Below, one piece after another: positions 1 through 7,188 of a stretch of 34,215 nt of DNA. Below the pieces are notes generated by a model, which was given only the letters and a program-made list of their open reading frames with translations, was not told the origin of the DNA and did not search any database. Position numbers and translations under genes: made by a program. Source of the stretch: Bacillota bacterium (lineage in GTDB: Bacteria > Bacillota > Clostridia > Oscillospirales > Oscillospiraceae); contig JAJQHS010000060.1 of NCBI GenBank assembly GCA_021199635.1, positions 3,551 to 37,765 of the forward strand, written 5' to 3'. How positions within the stretch are numbered: the stretch's first letter is position 1; each line of letters starts with the position of its first letter.

Positions 1-548
1 GAAGTATTCCCGCAGTAAAGCGCCTGGCCTGCAGGGTCCAGCGCACACAGCTGGTCGGAAATGTACTGGCAGAGGACCTGAGCATTTTTGAGGGAAAGCC
101 AGATGTGCTCGTCGAATTCGGCCTCCGCGTCCGCCTCGTCTTCCGCTTCCATGCCCTCCACCAGTGTCTCAATTTTGGCTTTGTCCCCCAACACCTCCAA
201 TAGGTTCACCGCCACCATGTCGGGATTGGCGGATTCGGCCAGCACATCCGCCACCCATTCGTCCGATTCGCCGCCGATATACAGGAACATATCGCAGCTG
301 GAAATGGTCACAATGTCATCTGCAGTCGGCTGATAGCTGTGCAGATCCACGCCATTGTCCAGGAGCATGGTCAGCTCCACGCCCTCCTGGTCTTCACCGA
401 TGATTTCGCTGACCCAATCGTATATGGGAAAAATGGTTGTGACGATGTGCAGCGTATCCCCATGATCGGAATCTGAGAGGCTTCCGCAGCCGCCCAGAAC
501 GCCCGCAAGCAGGGCGGCGCAAAGCAAAATGAATATTAATTTACGCAT
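1..548 (-). CDS. znuA: Metal (probably zinc) ABC transporter substrate-binding lipoprotein, partial
   Basis: This is the first 182 residues of an extracytoplasmic binding protein that captures a transition metal and delivers it to an ABC permease; the C-terminal part lies beyond the window. The N-terminus is a lipoprotein signal ending in VLGGC (Cys21), so the protein should be anchored outside the membrane. Family landmarks of the ZnuA/AdcA/TroA group are visible: a TTIFPIYDW strand near residue 37, the metal-ligand motif DLHSYQP (His70), and DEHIWLS (His148), the usual D-P-H-x-W-L site. Between these sits a very acidic stretch (residues 132-147), in the place where zinc-binding members often carry a His-rich loop. 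The start is the ATG at 548, with GGAGG about 8 nt upstream. Zinc is favoured over manganese because of the family pattern and the neighbouring HDC protein, but the sequence does not settle this. Confidence 0.85.
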   Translation of the reverse strand, partial: MRKLIFILLCAALLAGVLGGCGSLSDSDHGDTLHIVTTIFPIYDWVSEIIGEDQEGVELTMLLDNGVDLHSYQPTADDIVTISSCDMFLYIGGESDEWVADVLAESANPDMVAVNLLEVLGDKAKIETLVEGMEAEDEADAEAEFDEHIWLSLKNAQVLCQYISDQLCALDPAGQALYCGNT

Positions 549-593
549 ATAAATAGCCTCCAAATGAAATCCACTGAAAAAGTGCGCAAAAAC

Positions 594-662
594 GCAAGGA
601 TAACGCCGGCAAAGAGTACGCCGGACAAAGCCTGACCGGAGCGGCCAGACTGCTATCCTTGC
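594..662 (-). other. Branched inverted-repeat element (candidate structured RNA or terminator)
   Basis: A perfect 9-bp outer stem (594-602 with 654-662) encloses two further hairpins: CCGGC/GCCGG at 606-610 and 620-624, and CTGACC/GGCCAG at 632-637 and 643-648, the latter with one G-U pair when read as RNA. This makes a three-way junction. Read on the minus strand it begins 14 nt after the stop of the upstream small gene and is followed at once by GTTTTT, so it could end or attenuate transcription before the metal-binding lipoprotein gene. It matches no riboswitch class I recognise. Confidence 0.5.
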
Positions 663-675
663 AGAATGGGAAGAT

Positions 676-972
676 TTAATTGGATTGCTTTACCTTCAGG
701 GAAATCAGCGTATCCGGGACGGAGAACGGGCGGATGGGCACCACAGCCGCGGCGAAGCATATGCGTGCGAAAATGGCCGCGGCAGCCAGCAGAAGGAAAG
801 TGGACAGGCAGCGCAGCGTGCTTTCACACATGGCGATCTGCGCGCACTGCGCGCAATCCTCACCGATACAATCGTGGTCGGCGTTGCCGATGATATATCC
901 TGCGGAAAACAGCATGGCAAGCAGGACGGCAAGTGCCGTCAGAAAAGCGGTGGTGCGCAATTGCTTTGCCAT
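676..972 (-). CDS. Small Cys-rich membrane protein with HDC motif, metal-uptake neighbour
   Basis: A 98-residue protein with two predicted membrane helices (about residues 8-28 and 56-78). The short loop between them carries the motif HDCIGEDCAQC (residues 33-43) and a further Cys at 49. Small proteins with an H-D-C-x-G-x-x-C-x-x-C loop are, to my knowledge, found beside zinc/manganese transporter genes in Clostridia; their function is not established. The loop looks able to bind a metal, possibly as a sensor or chaperone at the membrane, but that is inference. The ATG at 972 is preceded by GGGAGGGG about 7 nt upstream and the gene has a perfect consensus promoter. It reads toward the metal-binding lipoprotein gene, 127 nt away, with a branched inverted repeat in the gap. 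The C-terminal tail after residue 80 is basic and probably cytoplasmic. Confidence 0.8.
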   Translation of the reverse strand: MAKQLRTTAFLTALAVLLAMLFSAGYIIGNADHDCIGEDCAQCAQIAMCESTLRCLSTFLLLAAAAIFARICFAAAVVPIRPFSVPDTLISLKVKQSN

Positions 973-1034
973 GGCTGTTCCCCTCCCTTGAAATGTCCGC
1001 CGGTTTTCCGGCGCGGGAAACCTGTGCTGGCTCC

Positions 1035-1063
1035 ATTATAGCCTTCCGGGGCGAGAATGTCAA
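1035..1063 (-). promoter_or_regulatory. Consensus sigma-A promoter for the metal-uptake locus
   Basis: On the minus strand TTGACA (1058-1063) and TATAAT (1035-1040) are separated by exactly 17 nt, a perfect match to the vegetative consensus. Transcription would begin near 1027 and give a leader of about 55 nt before the small membrane protein. The leader holds a perfect 6-bp hairpin, CGCCGG-AAAA-CCGGCG, at 998-1013. No recognisable Zur or Fur box is seen. Confidence 0.8.
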
Positions 1064-1086
1064 TAGGGGCAGGATGGGGGTGGCGG

Positions 1087-2040
1087 TTATAGGTTCACTG
1101 CGTTCTGCACATGCCCGTCCAGGAAGGACTGGATGGTGGCCGTGGTAATGTCCAGGATCCTCTGCCGGGCCTCCAGCGGCGCCCAGGCCATGTGGGGCGT
1201 CAGGACGCAGTTCGGCGCGGAAAGCAGAGGCGAATCCGCCGGGATCGGCTCCGTATCCACCACGTCCATTGCCGCGCCCCGGAGCTTGCCGGATCGCAGC
1301 GCCGCGGCGACCGCCGCTTCGTCGATCAGCGGGCCTCTGGCGGCGTTCAGGAGGATCGCTCCGTCCTTCATTTTGCCAATGGCTTCGGAATTGATCATTC
1401 CCCGGGTCTCCGGGAACAGGGGACAGTGGAGCGTGACCACGTCCGCCTGATGCAGCAGCGTGTCCAGCTCCACATAATGGGCAGGCTTGTCCGGGTACCG
1501 GGTGCGGGTGTACACCAGAACCTCCATGCCCAGCGCTTCCGCAATTTTCCCCACGGCCTGGCCAATGCTGCCGTAGCCGACAATGCCCATGGTCTTGCCG
1601 TACAGCTCCATTTGCGGTGTGTCCCAGAAGCAGAAGTCCGGGCAGCTGCTCCATTTGCCCTGGTGCACCACGTCCGAGTGGTGGCCGATCTGGTGGCAAA
1701 GCTCCAGCAGCAGCGCAAAGGTGAACTGCGCCACGGAATTGGTGCTGTAGCCCGGCACATTGCACACCGGGATGCTCCGCCTGGCGGCCGCAGCGCAGTC
1801 TACTACGTTATAGCCTGTGGCCAGGATGCAAATCAGCTTCAGCTCTGGGCAGGCGGCCAGTACCGCCTCGGTGATCGGCACCTTATTCAGCATGGCGATG
1901 TCCGCACCTTGCAGGCGCTGTATCGTCTCCGCTTCCGAGGCGGTGCGCTCGTAAAAGGTGACCTCACCAAAGCGGCGGAAGCAGTCCCAGCTTAAATCGC
2001 CGGGGTTCAGGGCGTGCCCGTCGAGAATGACGATCTTCAT
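1087..2040 (-). CDS. D-2-hydroxyacid dehydrogenase (NAD-dependent)
   Basis: A 317-residue cytoplasmic oxidoreductase of the D-isomer-specific 2-hydroxyacid dehydrogenase family, which interconverts 2-oxoacids and D-2-hydroxyacids with NAD(P)H. The Rossmann nucleotide motif GYGSIG is at residues 155-160. The catalytic set is complete: Arg235 in NAARGPLID, Glu264 in DTEP, and His283 in TPHMAW. Length and motif spacing match the glycerate dehydrogenase/hydroxypyruvate reductase branch, but the substrate (glycerate, lactate, glyoxylate or another) cannot be read from the sequence. The start is the ATG at 2040, with AAGGAGG about 9 nt upstream; a longer open frame reaching 2244 lacks such a site and would run into the divergent gene. 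The gene is divergent from the pseudouridine synthase and is followed, in its own direction, by the promoter of the metal locus. No terminator is evident. Confidence 0.9.
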   Translation of the reverse strand: MKIVILDGHALNPGDLSWDCFRRFGEVTFYERTASEAETIQRLQGADIAMLNKVPITEAVLAACPELKLICILATGYNVVDCAAAARRSIPVCNVPGYSTNSVAQFTFALLLELCHQIGHHSDVVHQGKWSSCPDFCFWDTPQMELYGKTMGIVGYGSIGQAVGKIAEALGMEVLVYTRTRYPDKPAHYVELDTLLHQADVVTLHCPLFPETRGMINSEAIGKMKDGAILLNAARGPLIDEAAVAAALRSGKLRGAAMDVVDTEPIPADSPLLSAPNCVLTPHMAWAPLEARQRILDITTATIQSFLDGHVQNAVNL

Positions 2041-2053
2041 ATGGATTTCCTCC

Positions 2054-2082
2054 TTGCAAAGCGATAGAATTATTGGTAGAAT
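2054..2082 (+). promoter_or_regulatory. Promoter for the pseudouridine synthase gene
   Basis: TTGCAA (2054-2059) and TAGAAT (2077-2082) lie 17 nt apart, ahead of a GGGGGG ribosome site and the ATG at 2104. The -35 overlaps the ribosome site region of the divergent dehydrogenase gene, so the two starts share about 60 nt. Confidence 0.55.
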
Positions 2083-2103
2083 AGGAAAAACGGGGGGATT
2101 TCT

Positions 2104-2742
2104 ATGGAAATATGCTATCAGGATCCGCATATCCTGGTGTGCGTGAAGCCGGCGCGGGTGCTGTCCACCGATGAGCCGGGGGGCATGCCGGAGCTGGCAC
2201 GCCGGGCGCTGGGCACGCCGGATGGAGATATCCGCACGGTGCATCGGCTGGACCGGGTGGTAGGCGGGCTGATGGTGCTGGCGCGGTCAGCGCAGGACGC
2301 TTCGGAGCTTGCCCGCCAGATTCGGGAGGGTACGTTTGAAAAGGAATACCAGGCTGTGCTGCACGGCGTCCCGGCAGCAGAGCAGGGTACGCTGACGGAC
2401 CTGCTGGTGCGGGACAAGGCACGGAAGATGACCATGGTGGCATGTTCGCCGGGGAAGGGCGTCCAGCAGGCGATCCTGCATTACCGCGTCCTGGCGACCA
2501 ACGGGGAAATGAGCCGCGTCCGGGTCCGGCTGGAAACCGGCAGGACCCACCAGATCCGGGTGCAGTTCGCCAGCAGGGGGCTGCCGCTGGTAGGGGAGCG
2601 GAAGTACGCCGAGGGGCAGGACCCATGCGAAATCGCGCTTTGGTCAAGCCGCCTGGGATTCCACCATCCGGCCACCGGGGAGCCTATGGTGTTTACCCTG
2701 GAGCCGCCGCAGACCTATCCGTGGAACCTGCTGCCATTATAG
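2104..2742 (+). CDS. RluA-family pseudouridine synthase
   Basis: A 212-residue RNA pseudouridine synthase that isomerises uridine in rRNA or tRNA. The catalytic motif HRLDRVVGG carries the nucleophilic Asp50; the more usual form ends T-S/G-G, so VVGG is a mild variant. The later motifs KEYQAVL and GRTHQIRVQFA, the latter contributing an Arg to the active site, are clear. There is no N-terminal S4 RNA-binding domain and the protein is short for RluC/RluD (about 300 residues), so it belongs to the compact single-domain RluA-like group. The target position cannot be deduced. The start is the ATG at 2104 with GGGGGG about 6 nt upstream. The next gene starts 45 nt downstream with no terminator between, so the two are probably co-transcribed. 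Confidence 0.92.
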   Translation: MEICYQDPHILVCVKPARVLSTDEPGGMPELARRALGTPDGDIRTVHRLDRVVGGLMVLARSAQDASELARQIREGTFEKEYQAVLHGVPAAEQGTLTDLLVRDKARKMTMVACSPGKGVQQAILHYRVLATNGEMSRVRVRLETGRTHQIRVQFASRGLPLVGERKYAEGQDPCEIALWSSRLGFHHPATGEPMVFTLEPPQTYPWNLLPL

Positions 2743-2787
2743 CATATGGGAGCCGGATTGCAAACAGAAATCAAAGGAGCCGTAAAC

Positions 2788-3507
2788 ATGAGCCACTATG
2801 ATTACTTTCAGAACCGGGAATGTGAATATTTCCCCTGCCATACCTGCGGGGACCCGGAGAGTTTCAGCTGCCTGTTCTGCTACTGCCCGCTGTACGCATT
2901 GGGCGATCAGTGCGGGGGCAGCTTCACCTACACCCCGGAGGGGGTTAAGGACTGCTCCGGCTGCCTGAAGCCCCACCGCCGGGAAAATTACGGAAAAATC
3001 ATGGAGAAGATGACCCAGGTCCTCGCCCTTGCGAAAAAAATGCCGGAGCCGCCCCACTTCCCTCTGCCGGAGTGCCCGGCTGCCCCGATCCGGCGGGCGG
3101 CGGCCGGCGACGAAGCGGCGCTTGCCCGGCTGGCCTGCGCGCTGTGGCCGGAGCATGACGAGCGGGAGATGGAACAGGAATTGAGGCAGCTGCTTCGCAC
3201 TCCGGATGCCGCCTGCTTCCTGGCGGGGGACGTGGGATTTGCCCAGTGCCAGCTCCGCCGCGACTATGTGGAAGGGACAGGGAGCACCCCGGCGGGGTAT
3301 TTAGAGGGTATATACGTGGCACAGGCACACCGCGGGCAGGGGATCGCCTCCGCGTTGCTCCGCGCCTGTGAGAACTGGGCGGCGGCAATGGGCTGCACCG
3401 AGTTTGCCAGCGACTGTGGGCTGGACAATCCGGACAGCCAGAAATTTCACGAGATGCAGGGCTTTACGGAAGCAAACCGCATTGTTTGCTACGTAAAACC
3501 GCTGTAA
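2788..3507 (+). CDS. Cys-rich small domain fused to AAC(6')-like GNAT acetyltransferase
   Basis: A 239-residue two-domain protein. Residues 1 to about 75 form a Cys-rich domain of the PF04071 type, with CEYFPCHTC, CLFCYCPLY, a DCSGC pair and PHRRENY, likely to bind metal. Residues from about 95 to the end form a GNAT acetyltransferase that transfers an acetyl group from acetyl-CoA; the CoA loop AHRGQGIASALL and the end of the domain (FASDCGLDN, KFHEMQGF, ANRIVCY) resemble aminoglycoside 6'-N-acetyltransferases. Resemblance does not prove resistance; the substrate may be an ordinary cell amine. The start chosen is the ATG at 2788, with AAAGGAG about 8 nt upstream, because an in-frame ATG at 2746 has no ribosome site and adds 14 residues outside the domain. 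The gene follows the pseudouridine synthase gene and ends before a hairpin terminator. Confidence 0.88.
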   Translation: MSHYDYFQNRECEYFPCHTCGDPESFSCLFCYCPLYALGDQCGGSFTYTPEGVKDCSGCLKPHRRENYGKIMEKMTQVLALAKKMPEPPHFPLPECPAAPIRRAAAGDEAALARLACALWPEHDEREMEQELRQLLRTPDAACFLAGDVGFAQCQLRRDYVEGTGSTPAGYLEGIYVAQAHRGQGIASALLRACENWAAAMGCTEFASDCGLDNPDSQKFHEMQGFTEANRIVCYVKPL

Positions 3508-3562
3508 GTGGGCGCCATCACATCCGGGATCGGAAGCTGCACATTTACGACATTAACGATGA

Positions 3563-3588
3563 GCGGCGGTGCTTCCGCCGGCGCTTTT
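3563..3588 (+). terminator. Probable terminator of the acetyltransferase gene
   Basis: A 6-bp GC stem (CGGCGG with CCGCCG, loop TGCTT) is followed by GCGCTTTT. The T-run is short and set off from the stem, so the call is moderate. Confidence 0.45.
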
Positions 3589-3618
3589 AACGGCGGACTG
3601 TGCCGCTTTGAAAAATGA

Positions 3619-3659
3619 AACATCCTGCGCCGTGCCCCGATCGGGTGACGCAGGATGTT
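3619..3659 (-). terminator. Terminator of the trkA-trkH operon (possibly bidirectional)
   Basis: A perfect 11-bp inverted repeat (3619-3629 with 3649-3659) sits 6 nt past the trkH stop. The 19-nt loop contains a further palindrome, CCCGATCGGG. On the minus strand it is followed by TTTCATTTTTC and on the plus strand by CTGTTT, so it can stop transcription from both sides of this convergent junction. Confidence 0.8.
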
Positions 3660-3664
3660 CTGTT

Positions 3665-5119
3665 TCAGGATCGTTTCCAGGTTCCCCGGGAGAACAGCAC
3701 CAGGATGGGGAAAATCTCCAGCCGTCCTGCCAGCATATCCAGGATTAGCACCAGCTTGGAGAATACGCTGAACCCGCTGAAATTGCAGCTGGGGCCGACT
3801 GCCTCCAGGCCCGGGCCGATATTATTGAAGCAGGCCAGCACCGCGGACACGTTGGTCCCGGTTGAGAAGCCATCCAGAGAGACCGCAATCACGCTGAACA
3901 CGAAGATGATGACATACGCCGCCAGGTACGCGTTGGTGTTATCTACGATCCGCTCGTCCACGACCTGGTTGCTGCTGCGAATCACCTGCACGGAGCGGGG
4001 GTGCATGATCTGGCGGATGTTCCGCCGCAGGCTCTTGAAAATCAGCAGGACCCGCGCCACCTTGATGCCGCCGCCGGTGGAGCCGGCACAGGCGCCTACC
4101 ACCATCAGGCACAGCAGAATGGTTTTGGAAAAGCTGGGCCACAGGTCAAAATCCGTTGTGGCGAAGCCGGTGGTGGTAATGATGCTGGTGACCTGGAACG
4201 CAGCGTAGCGGACCGTCTCAGACAGGGAGGCATAATACCCGCGCAGGTCCAGCACGATCAGCAGAATGCTGCATCCAATGATGCCAAGGTACAGCCGAAG
4301 CTCCTCATCCTTGAACACTCCCCGGAACTCCCGGAGTAGCAGCAGATAATAGCAGCTGAAGTTAACGCCGAAAAGCAGCATAAATACGGTGGTGACCCAC
4401 TGAATGTAGTTACTGTAACCGGCGATGGAATCATTTTTTACGCCGAAACCGCCGGTGCCCGCGGTTCCGAACGCAGTGCAGACCGCATCCAGCATAGGCA
4501 TATTGCCCAGCAGCAGGAAAATGATGTCCAGGATAGTCAGGCCGATGTAAATCAGATACAGGATCGCCGCGGTTTTCCGCATTTTCGGCACCAGTTTCGC
4601 CACATTGGGGCCGGGGCTTTCCGCCCGGAGCAGGTGCATGGTAAAGCCGGAGCTTTTCCCGCCGCCGGGGTTGATGGCCAGCAGGAACACCAGAACGCCC
4701 ATGCCGCCCAGCCAGTGGGTGAAGGAGCGCCAATATTTCAGCCCGTTGGCCAGGCTTTCCACATCCGAAAGGATGGATGCGCCGGTGGTAGTAAAGCCGG
4801 ATACCGTTTCAAAAAACGCGTCGATAAACGTGGGGATCGCCCCGGAAATATAGAATGGCAGGCACCCAAACAAACTCATGATGATCCAGCTGAGCGCCAC
4901 GCAAACGAAGCCCTCCCGGGCGTGGAAGGCGCTGGGAGCCGCCCGGCAGAGCAGCCACAGCACGCCGTCGACCAGCGCCATGACCGCCATGGCCAGCAGG
5001 AAGCCGCGGACGGCGTCCGTCTCCCCGCACCAAAGGCTGATCATCAGCGCGGGGATCATGAACAGAATGACCACGAAAAGGGTCTGGGCAAGGAACCGCC
5101 CGATCATTTTATAGTTCAT
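3665..5119 (-). CDS. trkH: TrkH potassium uptake channel subunit
   Basis: A 484-residue polytopic membrane protein of the TrkH/KtrB superfamily, the potassium-conducting subunit of the Trk system. Four pore-loop repeats with the expected filter glycines can be traced: SGFTTTGAS, TAGTGGFG, ITTTGFATTD and FNNIGPG. The GACAGSTGGGIK segment of the family lies between the third and fourth repeats. The length fits TrkH (about 480). It should work with the cytoplasmic regulator TrkA, encoded immediately upstream with only 12 nt between stop and start; the TrkH ATG at 5119 has a GAGG about 7 nt upstream. A strong hairpin terminator follows the stop. A long antisense open frame across this region is a codon-bias shadow. 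A second potassium channel gene of the same superfamily occurs at 15203-16615. Confidence 0.95.
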   Translation of the reverse strand: MNYKMIGRFLAQTLFVVILFMIPALMISLWCGETDAVRGFLLAMAVMALVDGVLWLLCRAAPSAFHAREGFVCVALSWIIMSLFGCLPFYISGAIPTFIDAFFETVSGFTTTGASILSDVESLANGLKYWRSFTHWLGGMGVLVFLLAINPGGGKSSGFTMHLLRAESPGPNVAKLVPKMRKTAAILYLIYIGLTILDIIFLLLGNMPMLDAVCTAFGTAGTGGFGVKNDSIAGYSNYIQWVTTVFMLLFGVNFSCYYLLLLREFRGVFKDEELRLYLGIIGCSILLIVLDLRGYYASLSETVRYAAFQVTSIITTTGFATTDFDLWPSFSKTILLCLMVVGACAGSTGGGIKVARVLLIFKSLRRNIRQIMHPRSVQVIRSSNQVVDERIVDNTNAYLAAYVIIFVFSVIAVSLDGFSTGTNVSAVLACFNNIGPGLEAVGPSCNFSGFSVFSKLVLILDMLAGRLEIFPILVLFSRGTWKRS

Positions 5120-5131
5120 GCAGTGCCTCGC

Positions 5132-6490
5132 TTACGCAAAGATGTCGTTGATCTGCTGCAGGATCCCCTGCCCGCTGGTGACCGCCACCAGGGAATCGCC
5201 CTCCCGGTACACGGAATCGCCGCCGGGGACCTCGGTTTTCGCGCCGTGGGTAATGCTGGCAATTCGCACGTTGGGCTTGAGCTTCAGCTCCCGCAGGGGC
5301 TTGCCGCAGTTGCGGGTGGTTTTGTCCACCAAAAATTCCACAGCCTCCGCCTGCCCGTCCGCGATGGTGGACAGGGAAATTGCCGCGCCCGTCTGATTGC
5401 GCAGCGCGCGGACATAGCGGATAATATCGTTGCAGCAAAGCTCCTTCGGGCAGACAATACTGCCCAGAGCCAGGGAGTCGGTGATATTCCGGTTCTCCAT
5501 ATGGGTCAGCTTGGTGATGATCTGGGGAATGCTGCGGGACGCGCCGTAGAGGGAAACGATCATGTTCACTTCATCCAGCCCGGTCAGCGTTACCAGAGCG
5601 TCGCAGTTGGCCGCGCCTTCCTCCTCCAGAGCCACCTGGTTGGCTGCGTCCGCGCAGACCACATCGACGCCGGGCAGCAGCTCGGCCAGCTCCCGGCAGC
5701 GCCGGGGGTCACTGTCAATGATCTGCACGGATACGCCATCCTTGCGCAGCAGCTTGGCCAGATAGAAGCTGACCCGCCCGCCGCCGCACAGGACGACCCT
5801 CCGGGCGCGGCGGGTGAGGATGCCCAGGTTCTTCAGCATGATGGTCAGATTCTCCGTGGGCGCGGTGACGAAAATACGGTCGCCCTCCCGCAGCACAAAA
5901 TCGCCGCCCGGGGTGATGGCGTTGCCGCCCCGCAGCACTGCGCACACCAGCACCCGGCATTTGACGATGGCGGGCATATCTGTCAGCTGCGTGTTGCACA
6001 GCTTGCTGCCGGGAGCGATGCGCAGCTCCACGATCTGCACCTTGCCCTTGGCGAAGGTATCCCGCCGCAGGAAGCCGGGGAATTTCAGCAGCCGCTCGAT
6101 CTCCACAGCCGCCTGTTGCTCCGGGTTTACCGCCATGGACAGGGCGAACACGTCCCGCATGGCAAAAATCTGCTCGCTGTACTCAGGATTGCGGATGCGG
6201 GCAATCGTATGCAGCTTGGGGTTGATGCCGTGGGCGGTGGTGCAGCAGAGAAGATTCACTTCGTCAGCGGTGGTGACGGCGATCAGCAGATCCGCTTCCC
6301 GGACGCCTGCCTGCAGCAGCACGTTCATGGCAGCGCAGTTCCCGTGAATGACCAGCACATCCAGCCGGTCGCCGGTATCCTTCAGCACCTGGGGATCGGA
6401 GTCGATCAGAGTAATGTCGTACCCCTCCACCGACAGCTGCCGCGCCAGGGTGGAGCCGACCTTTCCATCTCCTGCAATGATAATGTTCAT
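5132..6490 (-). CDS. trkA: TrkA potassium uptake regulatory protein (two RCK units)
   Basis: A 452-residue cytoplasmic protein made of two RCK units in tandem, the normal TrkA plan. The first nucleotide-binding strand is MNIIIAGDGKVGSTLA at the very N-terminus, and the second is RRVVLCGGGRVSF near the middle; each is followed by a TrkA-C type ligand-binding part. NAD(H) or ATP/ADP binding to these units gates the TrkH channel. The start is the ATG at 6490, which gives the family N-terminus and has GGAGG 5 nt upstream; an in-frame TTG four codons earlier overlaps that ribosome site and is unlikely. The gene leads the trkA-trkH operon and has its own promoter immediately behind the terminator of the preceding operon. 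Confidence 0.95.
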   Translation of the reverse strand: MNIIIAGDGKVGSTLARQLSVEGYDITLIDSDPQVLKDTGDRLDVLVIHGNCAAMNVLLQAGVREADLLIAVTTADEVNLLCCTTAHGINPKLHTIARIRNPEYSEQIFAMRDVFALSMAVNPEQQAAVEIERLLKFPGFLRRDTFAKGKVQIVELRIAPGSKLCNTQLTDMPAIVKCRVLVCAVLRGGNAITPGGDFVLREGDRIFVTAPTENLTIMLKNLGILTRRARRVVLCGGGRVSFYLAKLLRKDGVSVQIIDSDPRRCRELAELLPGVDVVCADAANQVALEEEGAANCDALVTLTGLDEVNMIVSLYGASRSIPQIITKLTHMENRNITDSLALGSIVCPKELCCNDIIRYVRALRNQTGAAISLSTIADGQAEAVEFLVDKTTRNCGKPLRELKLKPNVRIASITHGAKTEVPGGDSVYREGDSLVAVTSGQGILQQINDIFA

Positions 6491-6527
6491 AACGACCTCC
6501 AAATCGGGAAAACGTCAGTATGCCCCC

Positions 6528-6555
6528 ATTATAGCACTTTCTCCGCAAATAGCAA
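6528..6555 (-). promoter_or_regulatory. Promoter of trkA-trkH
   Basis: On the minus strand TTGCTA (6550-6555) and TATAAT (6528-6533) are 16 nt apart, about 40 nt upstream of the trkA start. The -35 directly abuts the hairpin at 6556-6583, so the terminator of one operon and the promoter of the next share a boundary. Confidence 0.65.
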
Positions 6556-6583
6556 GGCTGCCGCCGAATTTTCGGCAGCAGCC
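6556..6583 (-). terminator. Terminator of the envelope operon
   Basis: A 12-bp stem (6556-6567 with 6572-6583, one G-U pair in RNA) closes a 4-nt loop a few bases after the lipoprotein stop codon. The T-run that follows (TTGCTATTTGC) is weak, but position and stem length support termination. Confidence 0.65.
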
Positions 6584-6592
6584 TGTGAGATT

Positions 6593-7168
6593 TCAGGGCA
6601 GGATCAGCAGATATTCGATGCTGTTCACCACATCATCCTGGGCGATGATGCACAGCTGGGTGTCGCCGGAGGTGTAGGTGTAGCCCGTCCCCTCCTGCTG
6701 GAAGTCCTCCCCGTACAGGGAGATCATTTTCTCCACATTGTCGCCCAGCGCCAGCCCCTCGGGGGTGGTCAGGTTCGGGTCAATGAACAGGATGGAGTAG
6801 ATGGTTTCGCCGCTCCCATCGTCATAAGCGGTCAGCTCAAAGGTGCCGTAGTTGTACACATTGTCGCTGCCGTCAATGGCGCAGCTGGGAACCTGGAACG
6901 TGGAGTCCGGCTCCGGCAGGGCGGAGGCGTCAAACGGCTCGCCAGGCGTAAGCGCTACGCCGTCAGTCACGAAGGTGAAGGGCGCAGTGTCCCCGACTTC
7001 CGTCTGCTGTGTCTCCGCCTGTGAAGCAGTGGAGCCCTCCGGGTTTTCCTCAGTGGATTCCGTGCTTTTGGTCAGGAGGACCTCATCCCCGGAGCCGGTG
7101 GACGAAGAGCAGCCGGCCAGGCTCAGAAGCCATACCAGGCACAGGAGAATAGCTATATACTTTTTCAT
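6593..7168 (-). CDS. Putative lipoprotein, last gene of the envelope operon
   Basis: A 191-residue secreted lipoprotein with a clear signal and lipobox (LLSLAGCSSS, Cys20). A Ser/Thr/Glu-rich linker of about 45 residues follows, then a compact domain of about 130 residues with alternating strands (FTFVTDGVALTPGEPF, YGTFELTAYDDG, GLALGDNVEKMISLYGEDF). The last segment, a G-x-x-x-x-D-x-x-E-x-x-x-x-x-Y-G pattern, recalls small secreted domains that describe a turn after a start-of-repeat motif, but I cannot name the family. The start at 7168 is preferred over one five codons earlier because GAGGG lies about 8 nt upstream. It begins 20 nt after the SGNH-like gene, so it is co-transcribed with it, and a hairpin terminator follows. 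A role at the cell surface is likely; anything more specific would be a guess. Confidence 0.85.
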   Translation of the reverse strand: MKKYIAILLCLVWLLSLAGCSSSTGSGDEVLLTKSTESTEENPEGSTASQAETQQTEVGDTAPFTFVTDGVALTPGEPFDASALPEPDSTFQVPSCAIDGSDNVYNYGTFELTAYDDGSGETIYSILFIDPNLTTPEGLALGDNVEKMISLYGEDFQQEGTGYTYTSGDTQLCIIAQDDVVNSIEYLLILP

Positions 7169-7188
7169 ACGAATTACCCTCATTCCAA

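Noticed and set aside
2041-2244. Longer N-terminus for the 2-hydroxyacid dehydrogenase
   Set aside because: The extension lacks a ribosome site, is not dehydrogenase-like, and runs antisense into the pseudouridine synthase gene.
4634-7024. Open frame of 796 codons on the plus strand across trkH, trkA and the lipoprotein gene
   Set aside because: It is antisense to clear trkH and trkA genes; its His/Gln/Gly-rich translation has no domain and follows from GC-rich codon use on the other strand.
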